This document shows, piece after piece, positions 35,363 through 44,024 of a stretch of DNA of 64,000 nt. The DNA lies in the NCBI GenBank assembly GCA_023454175.1, contig JAEXRW010000033.1:40400-104399 (forward strand), in the 5' to 3' direction. The DNA is from Bacillota bacterium. Lineage in GTDB: Bacteria; Bacillota; Clostridia; Christensenellales; JAEXRW01. The notes beneath the pieces are model-generated. The model made no database searches. It had not been told where the DNA came from and was given only the letters and a program-made list of their open reading frames with translations. The first letter of the stretch is position 1. Every line of letters starts with the position of its first letter. A program made the translations under genes and the position numbers.

Positions 35363-35542
35363 TTACCATCTGCTGTTCTGGTTGTAGCTGGTATCACGGC
35401 GCTGCTGTTTCTTGATTCTGCGGCACTCGGGGCACCTCTGGGGTTCGTTTGCGAAACCCTTCTCGGCGTAAAACGCCTGCTCGCCCTCTGTGAATGTGAA
35501 TTCCTGTCCGCAGTCTTTGCAGCGGAGAACTTTGTCTGCCAT
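35363..35542 (-). CDS. Small zinc-ribbon protein (zf-trcl type)
   Basis: The 59-residue protein, read from ATG 35542 to a TAA at 35363, has two CXXC pairs: CKDC near residue 8 and CPEC near residue 37. Between them is GQEFTFTEGEQAFYAEKGF, typical of small zinc-ribbon proteins. AAAGGAGG precedes the ATG. This short gene would be missed by a length cut-off; a longer reading frame across the same bases, in another frame, is not coding. Function unknown; some relatives act as small regulatory or RNA-associated proteins. Confidence 0.88.
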   Translation of the reverse strand: MADKVLRCKDCGQEFTFTEGEQAFYAEKGFANEPQRCPECRRIKKQQRRDTSYNQNSRW

Positions 35543-35881
35543 AATAAATGCAAACCTCCTTTTAATTTAGGAGCTGATAACTTCTGACTCAATGCTCCAA
35601 TTACCAGGAGGTTGACTTGATCAAAAATTATTTTACTCTCTGCCAGTATATGCTGGCTAGACTAGATTAACACAAGCTTATTGCTTTGGCAACAGATTTT
35701 TATTGCCTGTTTTTGCCGATTTTCCACCTTATTTATACCTCTCCAATGAAAAAAGGCTCCCCTCCCGGAAAGCCCTGCTCTTGTTTTGATTGTGCCCTCT
35801 GTACGCCCCGTATTGCTTGACTATTAACGATCGATCTATCCCCCCGCAGGGTAATATAAATATCCCCGCAGGGCTTACCAT

Positions 35882-36005
35882 AATTCTCAATTCTCAATTG
35901 TCAATTCTCAATTGTCAATTCTCAATTTCAATGCCGCAGGCATTGATATGTCCCTGCAGGGCCTACCTTAACTCTCAACTCTCAACTTTCAACTCTCAAC
36001 TCTCC
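35882..36005 (-). repeat. Heptad repeats in two tracts, the second overlapping the lspA stop
   Basis: Tracts of TTGAGAA/TTGACAA (35882-35930) and TTGAGAG/TTGAAAG (35970-36005) type are separated by a CCCTGCAGGG segment. The lspA stop TGA at 35998-35996 is part of the repeat, encoding VES before the stop. Confidence 0.75.
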
Positions 36006-36520
36006 ACTTTATCCGTTTCCGGCTTCTTCTTCCCGTAGAGGAATATGAAGTAGATCAGCAGCGCGATGGCGCCCAGCACCACGCACATGTCCGCAAAGTT
36101 GAATATCGCGAAATTGATCAGTTTAAAGTAGATGTAGTCCACCACGTACCCGTAGCGCAGCCTGTCGATGATCTGGTTGCCCACGCCCCCTGCGGCGATC
36201 AGCGCCGCGATGATCACGAGGCCCAGCGGCATGTCCTTCCGGTGTTTGATGAGGTACCACGTCGCCCCGATCACCACCAGGGAAGTCACGGTGATCAGCA
36301 GCCAGTCCATGTTCTGAAACATGGAAAAGGCCGCCCCCTGGTTTTCCGCGTAATGCAGGTGCAGCACGCCGTTGATAATGGGGACGTCCGGCTCGGGTTG
36401 GATGGGCATGAGGTGCAGCTGCACCAGGTATTTGATCAGCTGGTCCAGCCCCACCGCCGCGGCGAATACGCCGATGGCCGTCAATATATTCCGTAGGGAC
36501 TTGTTTTTCGTTTCGCTCAT
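35996..36520 (-). CDS. lspA: Lipoprotein signal peptidase (signal peptidase II)
   Basis: The 174-residue membrane protease cleaves the signal peptides of prelipoproteins after lipidation, and so would process the many lipoproteins encoded here. It has four predicted helices. Catalytic aspartates lie in GGVGNQIIDRL (about residue 115) and FNFADMCV (about 140). DQLIKYLV near the N-terminus and AENQGAAFSMF are also family motifs. ATG 36520 has GGAG before it. The final residues VES and the stop are supplied by the heptad repeat. Confidence 0.95.
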   Translation of the reverse strand: MSETKNKSLRNILTAIGVFAAAVGLDQLIKYLVQLHLMPIQPEPDVPIINGVLHLHYAENQGAAFSMFQNMDWLLITVTSLVVIGATWYLIKHRKDMPLGLVIIAALIAAGGVGNQIIDRLRYGYVVDYIYFKLINFAIFNFADMCVVLGAIALLIYFIFLYGKKKPETDKVES

Positions 36521-36680
36521 GGATTTTTCTCCAATGTGTGGTTGCACAGCGCGCTTTCTATGATTGTTCGATTATACCACGGATCAAGTCCGTTGGAAAT
36601 AGCATAAGCGGGAACGCCGTGCGGGCGGTGTGCCTCCGGGCTGTCAGCGGATCCGTTGTGTTTGTGCATCCAATGGAAAG

Positions 36681-36970
36681 GTGCGCGGCCAACCGCGCCA
36701 TCCTCAATGTGTAGGGTTGGCCCTATGTGGCCAACCGCGCCATCCTCCATGCGTAGGGTTGGCCCTATGTGGCCAACCGCTATCCTCAATGTGTAGGTTG
36801 GCCCTATGTGGCCAGCCGCGCCATCCTCCATGCGTAGGGTCGGCCCTATGTGGCCAACCGCGCCATCCTCCATGCGTAGGGTTGGCCCTATGTGGCCAAC
36901 CGTGCCATCCTCAATGTGTAGGTTGGCCCTATGTGGCCAACCGCCATCCTCAATGCGTAGGGTTCGCTCA
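36681..36970. repeat. Tandem array of GTAGGG-headed palindromes
   Basis: Six complete units of 39-42 bp start at 36711, 36753, 36793, 36834, 36876 and 36918, with a half unit before and a degenerate one at 36957. Each has GTAGG(G), then TTGGCCCTATGTGGCCAACC as a palindrome and a linker of the type GCGCCATCCTCAATGC. Single relatives of this palindrome are scattered through the window. A long reading frame on the minus strand reflects only the repeat period. Confidence 0.9.
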
Positions 36971-37714
36971 AATCCACCCATATGGATTGCTTGCGGTCTA
37001 TGCGGTCGTATGTGGCAAGGCTGACCGATACTGAGCTCGTTCCAGAGCTCCGCCACGTACGCGTTCCGTGTTGGGTCACAGATAAATAATTGGACCCCCT
37101 TTGCAGGAGGTCCGCGTTTGCGCCTTGTGACCGGCGCCTCATTTGCGATTTGGTCCAGGCAGCCGCGCTCCGCGGGCCTGCCTTGTTATCTGTACCAAAC
37201 GTCTGTGAATAGGATTTGCATATTTCATTCCCCTTTCTGCTCACCGGAAGGCTTCCCCTCATGCCAGCAGCGCAGGGAAAGCACTCTCAGTCGTAATGAT
37301 TCCTCGTAAAGGTTCGCGATCTCCCGGGTTTGTCTTTCATTGCTTCAGCTCCCTTCTTCCGTGTTTGGGACACGCGCGCGTGCGCGTTGATCTCGGTTCC
37401 TTTTCATCCATAGTATATTACCAATTCTTTGGGAATGCAAGCGTTTTTGCATAATTTCCTGCAATTATTTTTCGACAAAGCGTACCAGGAGGACATTTAT
37501 GCATGATCTCCCGTCATATTGCACCTGAACGGGCGTTTGCCTGCATTTTCCTGCCGGTTTTATGCGTATTCGTATATTCCCAGCGTACCATCCTGCAATT
37601 TCCATGGATTGGACTTGCAAATCCGTGATATGCACCAAAATGGAGGAACCAATTATCTGTGTGTGGGATATGGCAAATCAGGCGGATAGTCAGCGGGAGT
37701 TGCCCTGATCTTCT
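36971..37714. other. Long intergenic region without recognised gene
   Basis: No convincing coding frame is present. The first part holds a GAGCTC/GAGCTC hairpin (37033-37050) and a multi-hairpin stretch at 37078-37193. The region near 37370-37390 has alternating CGCGCGTGCGCG. The rest is plain AT-richer DNA. Confidence 0.6.
37078..37193. other. Candidate structured RNA or element
   Basis: An outer stem ACAGATAA/TTATCTGT encloses three further inverted repeats: GGACC/GGTCC (37092-37112), GCGCC/GGCGC (37119-37138) and GGCAG/CTGCC with inner CCGCG/CGCGG (37158-37182). No known RNA class is recognised and no direction can be assigned. Confidence 0.4.
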
Positions 37715-38701
37715 TTATGGCACCAGCGTCAGGAGATACATCGATAGCGGGATGACGAGGAAGCTCATCAGCATCGTCCAGATGAAAGCTTTTGCGGCAT
37801 GGCCCGTATCCGCGTTGTACCGTGCCGATACGATCACCACGTTCGTCATCACGGGCAGCACGCCCTGGATCACGAATACGCCCCGTTCCACCCCGCCGAT
37901 GCCGAAAGCGGTGGAGAGCACATACATCAGCACCGGCATGATGGCCGCATGTGAGAGTACCACCAGGATAACGGACCAGTCCGGTTTGAGCCCCTTTTTC
38001 AGTCCCGTCTGGTGCATCAGCGCCCCCACAAAAAGGATGGATAGGGGCACGGTCAGGGCCCCCAGGTAATCGATGGTCTTCATCAGCACGTCGGGCACCT
38101 TGTCATTCACGCCCAGCAGCACCAGGGTGATGCCGAGGAGCGAGCCCACCAGGGGCGGCGAGACCACGCCTTTGAGCGTATCCATGGAAAGGAATCCGGG
38201 CCTTCCCTTTGCGCTTCCGTCCGGGAGTGCGCCTGTGAATGCGCTCCCGCTGCGTTTGATCATGTATGTGCCCAATGTCCAAAATAGCAGGGAGGTGGGG
38301 ACGAAGCAGTACAGGTTGGGCAGCAGTCCCGCGTCCCCGTACAGGGCTTTTACGACCGGGATCCCCACGAAGATGGTGTTGGAAAAGGCGAAGTTGCACA
38401 GGAATACGCCCCTGCGCTCCTTCGGCATTTTGAAGGCGTAGGCGAGGATCAGCCCCAGGCCGAACGAAACGGCCACCACGATGGCGGGTACGGCCAGCGA
38501 GCTGCCCGACTGTAATAATGTATCATGCGTGAACTGTTTTACGATGTTGGAAAAAAGGATACACGGCGCTGCCACGAAAAAGACAGCGTTGGAGAGGAAG
38601 CTGATGTTGTTTTTGTTGATGACTTTCGTCAGGCTCAGGATATAGCCCAGCGCCGTGATGAGGAAAAGGATGATAACGGCTTGTATCGAGTTCCAGACCA
38701 A
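37715..38701 (-). CDS. AEC-family membrane transporter
   Basis: The 328-residue protein has about ten hydrophobic segments, an N-terminal and a C-terminal bundle, with the family pattern ALGYILSLTKVINKNNI near the start and FAFSNTIFVGIPVVKALYGD at about 107. AEC proteins (auxin efflux carrier superfamily) export malate and other small acids or amino acids; the substrate is unknown. The start is TTG at 38701, since no ATG is in position, and its ribosome binding site is weak. The gene stands alone between the repeat region and aspartokinase. Confidence 0.85.
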   Translation of the reverse strand: MVWNSIQAVIILFLITALGYILSLTKVINKNNISFLSNAVFFVAAPCILFSNIVKQFTHDTLLQSGSSLAVPAIVVAVSFGLGLILAYAFKMPKERRGVFLCNFAFSNTIFVGIPVVKALYGDAGLLPNLYCFVPTSLLFWTLGTYMIKRSGSAFTGALPDGSAKGRPGFLSMDTLKGVVSPPLVGSLLGITLVLLGVNDKVPDVLMKTIDYLGALTVPLSILFVGALMHQTGLKKGLKPDWSVILVVLSHAAIMPVLMYVLSTAFGIGGVERGVFVIQGVLPVMTNVVIVSARYNADTGHAAKAFIWTMLMSFLVIPLSMYLLTLVP

Positions 38702-38825
38702 ATTCTTCGCCTGTGCCTTTCTTTTGTCTTATCAAGGCAGTAATCACATGTCAGGGGTCATAACAAGTTCACTGATGATCAAAGTCCCCCGCAGGGCCAT
38801 ATAATCATGCCCGCCAGGGCATTCC

Positions 38826-38860
38826 GCAATTATTAATTATTAATTCTCAATTGTCAATTC
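38826..38860 (-). repeat. Heptad repeats overlapping the aspartokinase stop
   Basis: Units of TTGAGAA, TTGACAA and TTAATAA type run through the stop codon at 38856-38854. The last residues VEN and the TGA are repeat-encoded. Confidence 0.72.
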
Positions 38861-40173
38861 TCAACGAACGCATTGTACGCCGCCGCCACCGCGCGCTCGA
38901 AGTCCTCGCATTCCACGCCCACGATGATATTCATTTCGCTGGACCCCTGGTCGATCATGCGGATGTTGACCTGGTTCTGCGTCATGGCGCCAAAAAGTTT
39001 GGCCGCGATGCCCATATGGCTCACCATGCCCTCGCCCACCGTCGCCACCAGAGCCATGTTTTCCTGCACTTCGATGCGCGAAGGCATGGCGCGCTCCTTG
39101 ATGCCTTCTATCACGCTGTCCAGTTTGCCGTTGAGCTGGCTGTCCGATACCACCACGCACAGCGTGTCGATGCCCGTCGGCATGTGCTCGATGGAGATCC
39201 CGTGCTCCTCCAGTACCGAGAGGACCCGCCGCGCAAAGCCCAGTTCCACGTTCATCTTGTCTTTTTCCATGGATATGACGGTGAAGCCCTTCTTCCCCGC
39301 CACGCCCGCGATCACGTACTTGCGGGATTTCTTCGGCAGTTCGGGTACGATCATCGTGCCGGGTTCGTCGGGGATGAAGGTGTTGCGCACGTTGATGGGG
39401 ATGCCTGCCTGCCGCACGGGGAAGATCGAGTCTTCATGCAGCACGCCCGCGCCCATGTAGGATAGCTCGCGGAGTTCGCGGTAGGTCACGTATTCCATCT
39501 TGTATGCGCTTTTCACCAGCCGCGGGTCGGCCATGAGGAAGCCCGATACGTCCGTCCAGTTCTCGTATACCTCGGCCTCCACCGCGCGCGCCACGATGGC
39601 GCCCGTGATGTCCGATCCCCCGCGGGAAAAGGTCTTGATCCCGCCAAAGGGCCTGCTCCCGTAAAATCCCGGGATGATGGCTTTTTTATGGCTGGCCAGC
39701 CGGTTGCGGATGGCCTCGTAGGTGCGTGCGGTATTGAGTTCCCCGCTCTCGTGGAAAAAGATCACTTCCGCCGCGTCGATGTAGTCGTAATCCAGGTATT
39801 TGGCCAATATCATCCCGCAGAGGAATTCCCCGCGGCTCGCCACATAGTCTGCCGAGGCGGCGTCCCCGATCTGCCATTTGATATATTGGTAGTGGGAGCT
39901 CAGGTCCAGGTCCAGGCCCAGTTTTTGGATGATCTCGTCATACCGCGCCGTGATCTGTGTAAACTGCGCTTCGAAGGGCTTGCCTTCCTTCACCAGCTTG
40001 TGGCAGGCATAGAGCATATCCGTGACCTTCACGTCTTCCTTGCACCGTTTGCCCGGCGCCGACGGCACGATATAGACCCGTTCGGGGTCGCCCAGTACGA
40101 TGTCCCGCACCTTCTTGAACTGCCCGGCGTCCGCCAGCGAAGTGCCGCCAAATTTGGCTACCTTGATCCCCAT
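38854..40173 (-). CDS. lysC: Aspartokinase
   Basis: The 439-residue enzyme phosphorylates aspartate, the entry to lysine, threonine and methionine synthesis. The N-terminus is KVAKFGGTSLADA, the substrate site includes FSRGGSDITGAIVA (about 199-212), and two ACT domains occupy the C-terminal third (EKDKMNVELGFARRVLSVLE and VATVGEGMVSHMGIAAKLFG), usual sites of amino-acid feedback. The C-terminus ends in residues from the heptad repeat. ATG 40173 is supported by an AGG-rich site and by family length. Confidence 0.93.
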   Translation of the reverse strand: MGIKVAKFGGTSLADAGQFKKVRDIVLGDPERVYIVPSAPGKRCKEDVKVTDMLYACHKLVKEGKPFEAQFTQITARYDEIIQKLGLDLDLSSHYQYIKWQIGDAASADYVASRGEFLCGMILAKYLDYDYIDAAEVIFFHESGELNTARTYEAIRNRLASHKKAIIPGFYGSRPFGGIKTFSRGGSDITGAIVARAVEAEVYENWTDVSGFLMADPRLVKSAYKMEYVTYRELRELSYMGAGVLHEDSIFPVRQAGIPINVRNTFIPDEPGTMIVPELPKKSRKYVIAGVAGKKGFTVISMEKDKMNVELGFARRVLSVLEEHGISIEHMPTGIDTLCVVVSDSQLNGKLDSVIEGIKERAMPSRIEVQENMALVATVGEGMVSHMGIAAKLFGAMTQNQVNIRMIDQGSSEMNIIVGVECEDFERAVAAAYNAFVEN

Positions 40174-40410
40174 CCAAAAAACCCCTAACTGCAATCAAAG
40201 TCCGGAAAATGAGCCGCAGTGGCTGCGGTTACGCAGCGACTGCGGTCATGCCGCCAATGCGGTTAATATATAATTATAATTATGCAATCTATGCATGTCA
40301 AGGATTCATAAAACCCGATTCGGTATACATTCCCATTTATAATAATGCGCGAAGCGCACCTTCATTGTACATTTTACTTTGTACATTATACATTTGTATT
40401 CCCTGGTACA

Positions 40411-41685
40411 TCAGTCTGTAACTTTGCGTGCTTCAAAATAAAAGCGTTTGTCGTCCGCGTGCCCGATGGAAAAAGCCTTTCGCGGCAGCGGCCCGTGTGC
40501 CTCCACATAAGGGAAAAGCTCCTCCTTCTCCACCTTCGGCATCAGCACCGCGGCGCAATCCCCCCGTTTCGCCATCCCGGAGAGAGCTTCCTCCCCGTGG
40601 ACGTAGTCGATACGTACGCCCGGGGTTTGCCCTGCATATTCATTCAGCGCCTGCTCCAGCTGCCGGATGGCATCGATGGCGCCCCCTCCTGGAAGCCGGA
40701 TGGCATGGTCTTCGTTGCGTATGATCAATCGCGGTGAACCTTCCCCGCCCGCTTCCAGCCTTGCCCGCAGTGAATCTTTGAGGAACTGTGGCAGCCCGGT
40801 CGTGTCCCCGAATACCGCGCGGTGGATGGGGTGGAAGCGCATCGCGCCGCTGTGCAGGTTCACGATCTCCACCATGGCATACCGTGCCGGATGGTCGGGC
40901 CGTATGTTCCCCTGCGCCTTCAGGTTTTCATAATGCGTCTTTCCGGTCGCCAGCGAATGGTTCCCGTCCCCTACAGCAAAGAGGATGGGGTCGCTGCGCA
41001 GCTCTTCCTGTTTTGTTTTCAGCTTCAACAAGGCTTCCGTGATGTCAGCGGCGCCCTGCATATCCCCCGGGATGAACCAACCTTCCACCCTGCCCCCGCC
41101 CATCATCAGTTCGAAGCCGTACAGCCTTTGAAATTCCTGCCTTCGTTCATACAGTGGCTCAATCAGTGTGTTCTCCGGGTCGTCGGTCAGTACCATGATA
41201 TGCGGCAGTTCAAAGATTGCCCCGTCCCGCACCCTCAGCCGGGGGGGGATGCGCTCGCGGATCGTCCCTTCGGTAGGCCGTATGGGAGATCTGGAGTCGG
41301 GGGAAAAGTCGTAACTTTCCAGGTCGATGCACGCCAGCAGCCCCAGCCGGACGCCGTCCTGCGTCTCCCGCCGCACCAGGATGAATCCTTCGCCGATGGA
41401 GGCGAGTGTGCCGTCCGAGGCATATTTTTTCATTGTATCATGGATGTTTGCGATGCATGCCGTTTCCGCACCCGTCCCCAGGCGGTACTCGGGCAACACA
41501 CACCGCAGCGTGGACGGGCGATCTCCGACATGCTTCTCAACGCGTCCCCAGTATGCGGGTTCCGATGTATACTGGTCGCAGGCGATCACCGCCCATTTTT
41601 CCATATCCGCGCCCTTTTCCGGCATCAAGATATCCGGCATCGCCGTATGGCATTCCGCCAGCTTCCTGCGTATGTCATCCATCAT
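40411..41685 (-). CDS. DUF1015-family protein (SerK/SbnI-like)
   Basis: The 424-residue protein has the DUF1015 blocks: KWAVIACDQYTSEPAYW near residue 30, DGNHSLATGKTHYENLK at about 230, and a C-terminal DYVHGEEALSGMAKRGD and PLPRKAFSIGHADDKRFY. The DGNHS block carries the catalytic residues in the SerK free-serine kinases of archaea and SbnI of staphylococci, so a kinase acting on serine is possible. That is family knowledge, not proof. The genes for phosphoserine synthesis (serC, serA) are 20 kb away. Confidence 0.82.
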   Translation of the reverse strand: MMDDIRRKLAECHTAMPDILMPEKGADMEKWAVIACDQYTSEPAYWGRVEKHVGDRPSTLRCVLPEYRLGTGAETACIANIHDTMKKYASDGTLASIGEGFILVRRETQDGVRLGLLACIDLESYDFSPDSRSPIRPTEGTIRERIPPRLRVRDGAIFELPHIMVLTDDPENTLIEPLYERRQEFQRLYGFELMMGGGRVEGWFIPGDMQGAADITEALLKLKTKQEELRSDPILFAVGDGNHSLATGKTHYENLKAQGNIRPDHPARYAMVEIVNLHSGAMRFHPIHRAVFGDTTGLPQFLKDSLRARLEAGGEGSPRLIIRNEDHAIRLPGGGAIDAIRQLEQALNEYAGQTPGVRIDYVHGEEALSGMAKRGDCAAVLMPKVEKEELFPYVEAHGPLPRKAFSIGHADDKRFYFEARKVTD

Positions 41686-41813
41686 TCAAACCCCCGGTTT
41701 TCGTATAAGGATACTCTACCACATTCGGACACAATATTCACCCCAGGGCATGGTTTATTGCGCTTTGCAAGAAAGGATGTTGGCGGCACCTTTTTGAATG
41801 CATACTGATTGAT

Positions 41814-42437
41814 TCAGTCCAGGCTCGTTTTTAGCTCTTTTGCCTTTTCCTGTTGGGATGCTTGCAGCACCGTATCAAGTATGTCCGCGATCCCCGTTGC
41901 AGCCTCCAGCGCTTCGGCATAAACCTGAGGCGATTCAATAGGGAATGTGATAAATGGCATGACGATCTCCCTGTACCATTTATGTGATGATTTGATGATG
42001 ATCTTCATATCCCTGCAAAGTACTTTGCTCTCCCCATCATCTCCATATGGGTTCATGGTTCCAGCGGTATAAGGCCACCTCCTGATGGTTTGCCCGTCCT
42101 TGATCATTTCATAGGAGAGGATATCTCTGGTCCGTAGCAGTGACCCGTCTGGCCACACACCGCACCGGATCAGGGTTCTTCCCTTCCTGGCGTCATAGGC
42201 GAATTCATTCGGCCCGAACATGATGTCCCTGTCAGGTTTCATGTTGTATTTTCTTAGTTTCCCTTCAAAAGATATCTCCTTGCGCACGATATAGCCCTTG
42301 CTTTCGGAATCGGCACGCTTTCCGGCAAATCTGTGAATAAGTAGTGCTAAACCACAGACTAGCGCGATCACCACGACCAAGCCCAGGAAGTAGATCAGAT
42401 TTACGAAATCAAAGATCTTCATGTCTATATCGATCAT
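41814..42437 (-). CDS. Hypothetical single-pass membrane protein
   Basis: The 207-residue protein has one strong membrane helix (LIYFLGLVVVIALVCGLALLI, about residues 14-34) followed by a basic stretch RFAGKRAD and a soluble domain expected in the cytoplasm. Blocks such as GPNEFAYDARKGRTLIRCGV and YEMIKDGQTIRRWPYTAG are not from a family I recognise. It has GGAG before ATG 42437 and stands after a terminator, so it forms its own unit. Function unknown. Confidence 0.7.
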   Translation of the reverse strand: MIDIDMKIFDFVNLIYFLGLVVVIALVCGLALLIHRFAGKRADSESKGYIVRKEISFEGKLRKYNMKPDRDIMFGPNEFAYDARKGRTLIRCGVWPDGSLLRTRDILSYEMIKDGQTIRRWPYTAGTMNPYGDDGESKVLCRDMKIIIKSSHKWYREIVMPFITFPIESPQVYAEALEAATGIADILDTVLQASQQEKAKELKTSLD

Positions 42438-42540
42438 GCTTTTCTCCAATCGCTGTAAACTTGTATGGATGCAACTCGTTATAGTTCATATTACCATATT
42501 ATAATAGCAATACCATATCATTCATTCTTTTTGCAGCATG

Positions 42541-42576
42541 CAAAAAGGGCGCCCCGCAGTACATGCAGGCGCCCTG
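42541..42576 (-). terminator. Terminator of the phosphodiester-glycosidase operon
   Basis: On the minus strand GGGCGCC/GGCGCCC enclose a 14-base loop and are followed by TTTTTGC. It lies 34 bp past the small membrane protein gene. Confidence 0.8.
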
Positions 42577-42609
42577 TTTATTTTCATCCTATCAATCAAA
42601 AGGATCGGT

Positions 42610-42822
42610 TCAGTTCCGGCTTTTCTTCTGCTTCTTCATGTTGCTCGCGATCAGCAGGCCCGCTGTGATGATGGCCACCACGGCGAAGATGCCCAGCGCT
42701 ACCGAAAAGAACGGCTTGTAGAACCAGGGGTTGAATTGGGCCAGGATCATGAATGTCAGTATGAAAAGCCCAAGGACGATGCATACGTGCGGGATCAGCC
42801 TTTTTATGATTTGTTTGATCAT
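42610..42822 (-). CDS. Small two-helix membrane protein
   Basis: The 70-residue protein starts MIKQIIKRLIPHVC and has helices at about 10-30 and 38-58 (VALGIFAVVAIITAGLLIA), with a basic tail KKQKKS. I place the start at ATG 42822, nine bases after AGGAG; ATG 42828 is too close to it. It begins right after the stop of the phosphodiester-glycosidase gene (the ribosome binding site overlaps that stop), so the two are translationally linked. Function unknown. Confidence 0.7.
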   Translation of the reverse strand: MIKQIIKRLIPHVCIVLGLFILTFMILAQFNPWFYKPFFSVALGIFAVVAIITAGLLIASNMKKQKKSRN

Positions 42823-42834
42823 CTTCATCTTCTC

Positions 42835-43992
42835 CTATTCTTTCGGGATGTAAACGATATCGCTGACCGGCCTGCCGCCGTCCTGGGGCTTGCTCGCCGT
42901 TTTTCCGCCAAATGCCATCTCGGCCGAGTGTCCGCCGTCCAGGTTGAAGGCCGCCTTGCATTTCAAATCCGCAAAGAGCTTCGAGAGCTGTGTCAGGGTC
43001 ATTCCGTCCGATTTGCTCGGATTCCCCACGTCCACCATCACGAAACAGTAATGCCCGGGTTCGTAGTATCCGATCGCGGATCTTGCGTTCGCCCGCATCA
43101 GCGTGGAGTTGAATTCAGTCATTGGCTTCCCGTCTTTCAGTAGCATCGGCCCGAATGTCCACACCTGCCAGGCGCCCTGGCTTTTCAGTTTATCCACATC
43201 CAGCTCGTTTGCCGTATAGGTCTGCATGGTCCCGTCATAGTTCAGCACCAGCTGGTCGGATTCCTTCGCCCCGTTGGGGTACCATTTTCCGTTCCGTATC
43301 ACGACGCCGCGGTTCGCCGAGCAGTAGTCTCCGTTGATGGCCACGACCGCGTTGTTTTCCTGGCCGATCTTGGTGGCATGCTCCGTCGCGCCCATCTTGT
43401 CAGGGTTCTTGGCAAATGCGGTCTTGAAGTACTTCAGGTCGGCCAGATAGATATCCACCACATAATAGACGACACCGCCATTTTGTTTTTTCTCATAGCT
43501 TACGTTTATATTGGCGCTCTTGTAGGAGTTTTCGGTCTGCACCACTTCGCCTGTGGTGAATTTATCCGCGAATTTACCCCGCCAGGAGGTCGGGTCGGTC
43601 GCTGTCGATGGCGTGGGGGATAGGGTCGGTTCCACAGAGCCCGAAGGACCAGGCGTCGCCTCTTTGGATTGGGTCGGGGTAGGTGTACTCGCTGTTGTCT
43701 TGGTTGGCGCGGGGAGGTCGATTCCTTCCTGCTCGTTTGCCACTTCGTAGTTGGTGATATAAAAAACCAGCAGGATCAGCGCCGCGGCCAGCACATCTGC
43801 CACGATAGCCAGGATCAGCCTGCCTTTACGCTTCCTCGGGCCTGCGGGCGGATTTCGTGGCGGTTGCCGCCTGTCGCCGCCGTCGTCATCGTCCTGTATC
43901 CGGGCCTGGGGTATCCTCGTCCTTTGCTCCGCCGGTGTACCGGCCGGGCGGGGTGGTTCGGGCTCCCCGAATATATCGTTCCTGTCTCTCAC
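42835..43992 (-). CDS. Phosphodiester glycosidase (NAGPA-domain) membrane protein, copy 1
   Basis: The 385-residue protein has a cytoplasmic Arg/Pro-rich head, one helix (about residues 58-80), a Thr/Pro/Ser linker, and an extracellular NAGPA domain from about 140. It includes VVAINGDYCSANRGVVIRNG, WTFGPMLLKDGKP, GYYEPGHYCFVMVD and AFNLDGGHSAEMAF, the conserved family blocks. NAGPA-type enzymes cleave phosphodiester-linked sugars, for example on wall polymers; the target is unknown. The start is GTG at 43992 with AGGAGG before it. The paralog at 44025-45212 is just upstream. Confidence 0.85.
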   Translation of the reverse strand: MRDRNDIFGEPEPPRPAGTPAEQRTRIPQARIQDDDDGGDRRQPPRNPPAGPRKRKGRLILAIVADVLAAALILLVFYITNYEVANEQEGIDLPAPTKTTASTPTPTQSKEATPGPSGSVEPTLSPTPSTATDPTSWRGKFADKFTTGEVVQTENSYKSANINVSYEKKQNGGVVYYVVDIYLADLKYFKTAFAKNPDKMGATEHATKIGQENNAVVAINGDYCSANRGVVIRNGKWYPNGAKESDQLVLNYDGTMQTYTANELDVDKLKSQGAWQVWTFGPMLLKDGKPMTEFNSTLMRANARSAIGYYEPGHYCFVMVDVGNPSKSDGMTLTQLSKLFADLKCKAAFNLDGGHSAEMAFGGKTASKPQDGGRPVSDIVYIPKE

Positions 43993-44024
43993 AGATCCAC
44001 CTCCTCATTGTTTGGGGATAAGCT

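Noticed and set aside
35341..35592. Minus-strand frame of 83 codons
   Set aside because: It overlaps the zinc-ribbon gene in another frame, while the zinc-ribbon frame has a ribosome binding site and CXXC motifs.
36711..36970. CRISPR array
   Set aside because: The units have no distinct spacers; linkers are nearly identical and the repeats are palindromes with relatives as single copies elsewhere. No cas gene is in the window.
36517..37056. Long minus-strand frame coding HIGPTLRMEDG-type repeats
   Set aside because: It spans the palindrome array, its repeats follow the DNA period, it overlaps the lspA start, and it has no ribosome binding site.
37040..37340. tmRNA, SRP RNA, RNase P RNA or 6S RNA
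   Set aside because: I looked for their conserved cores and found none.
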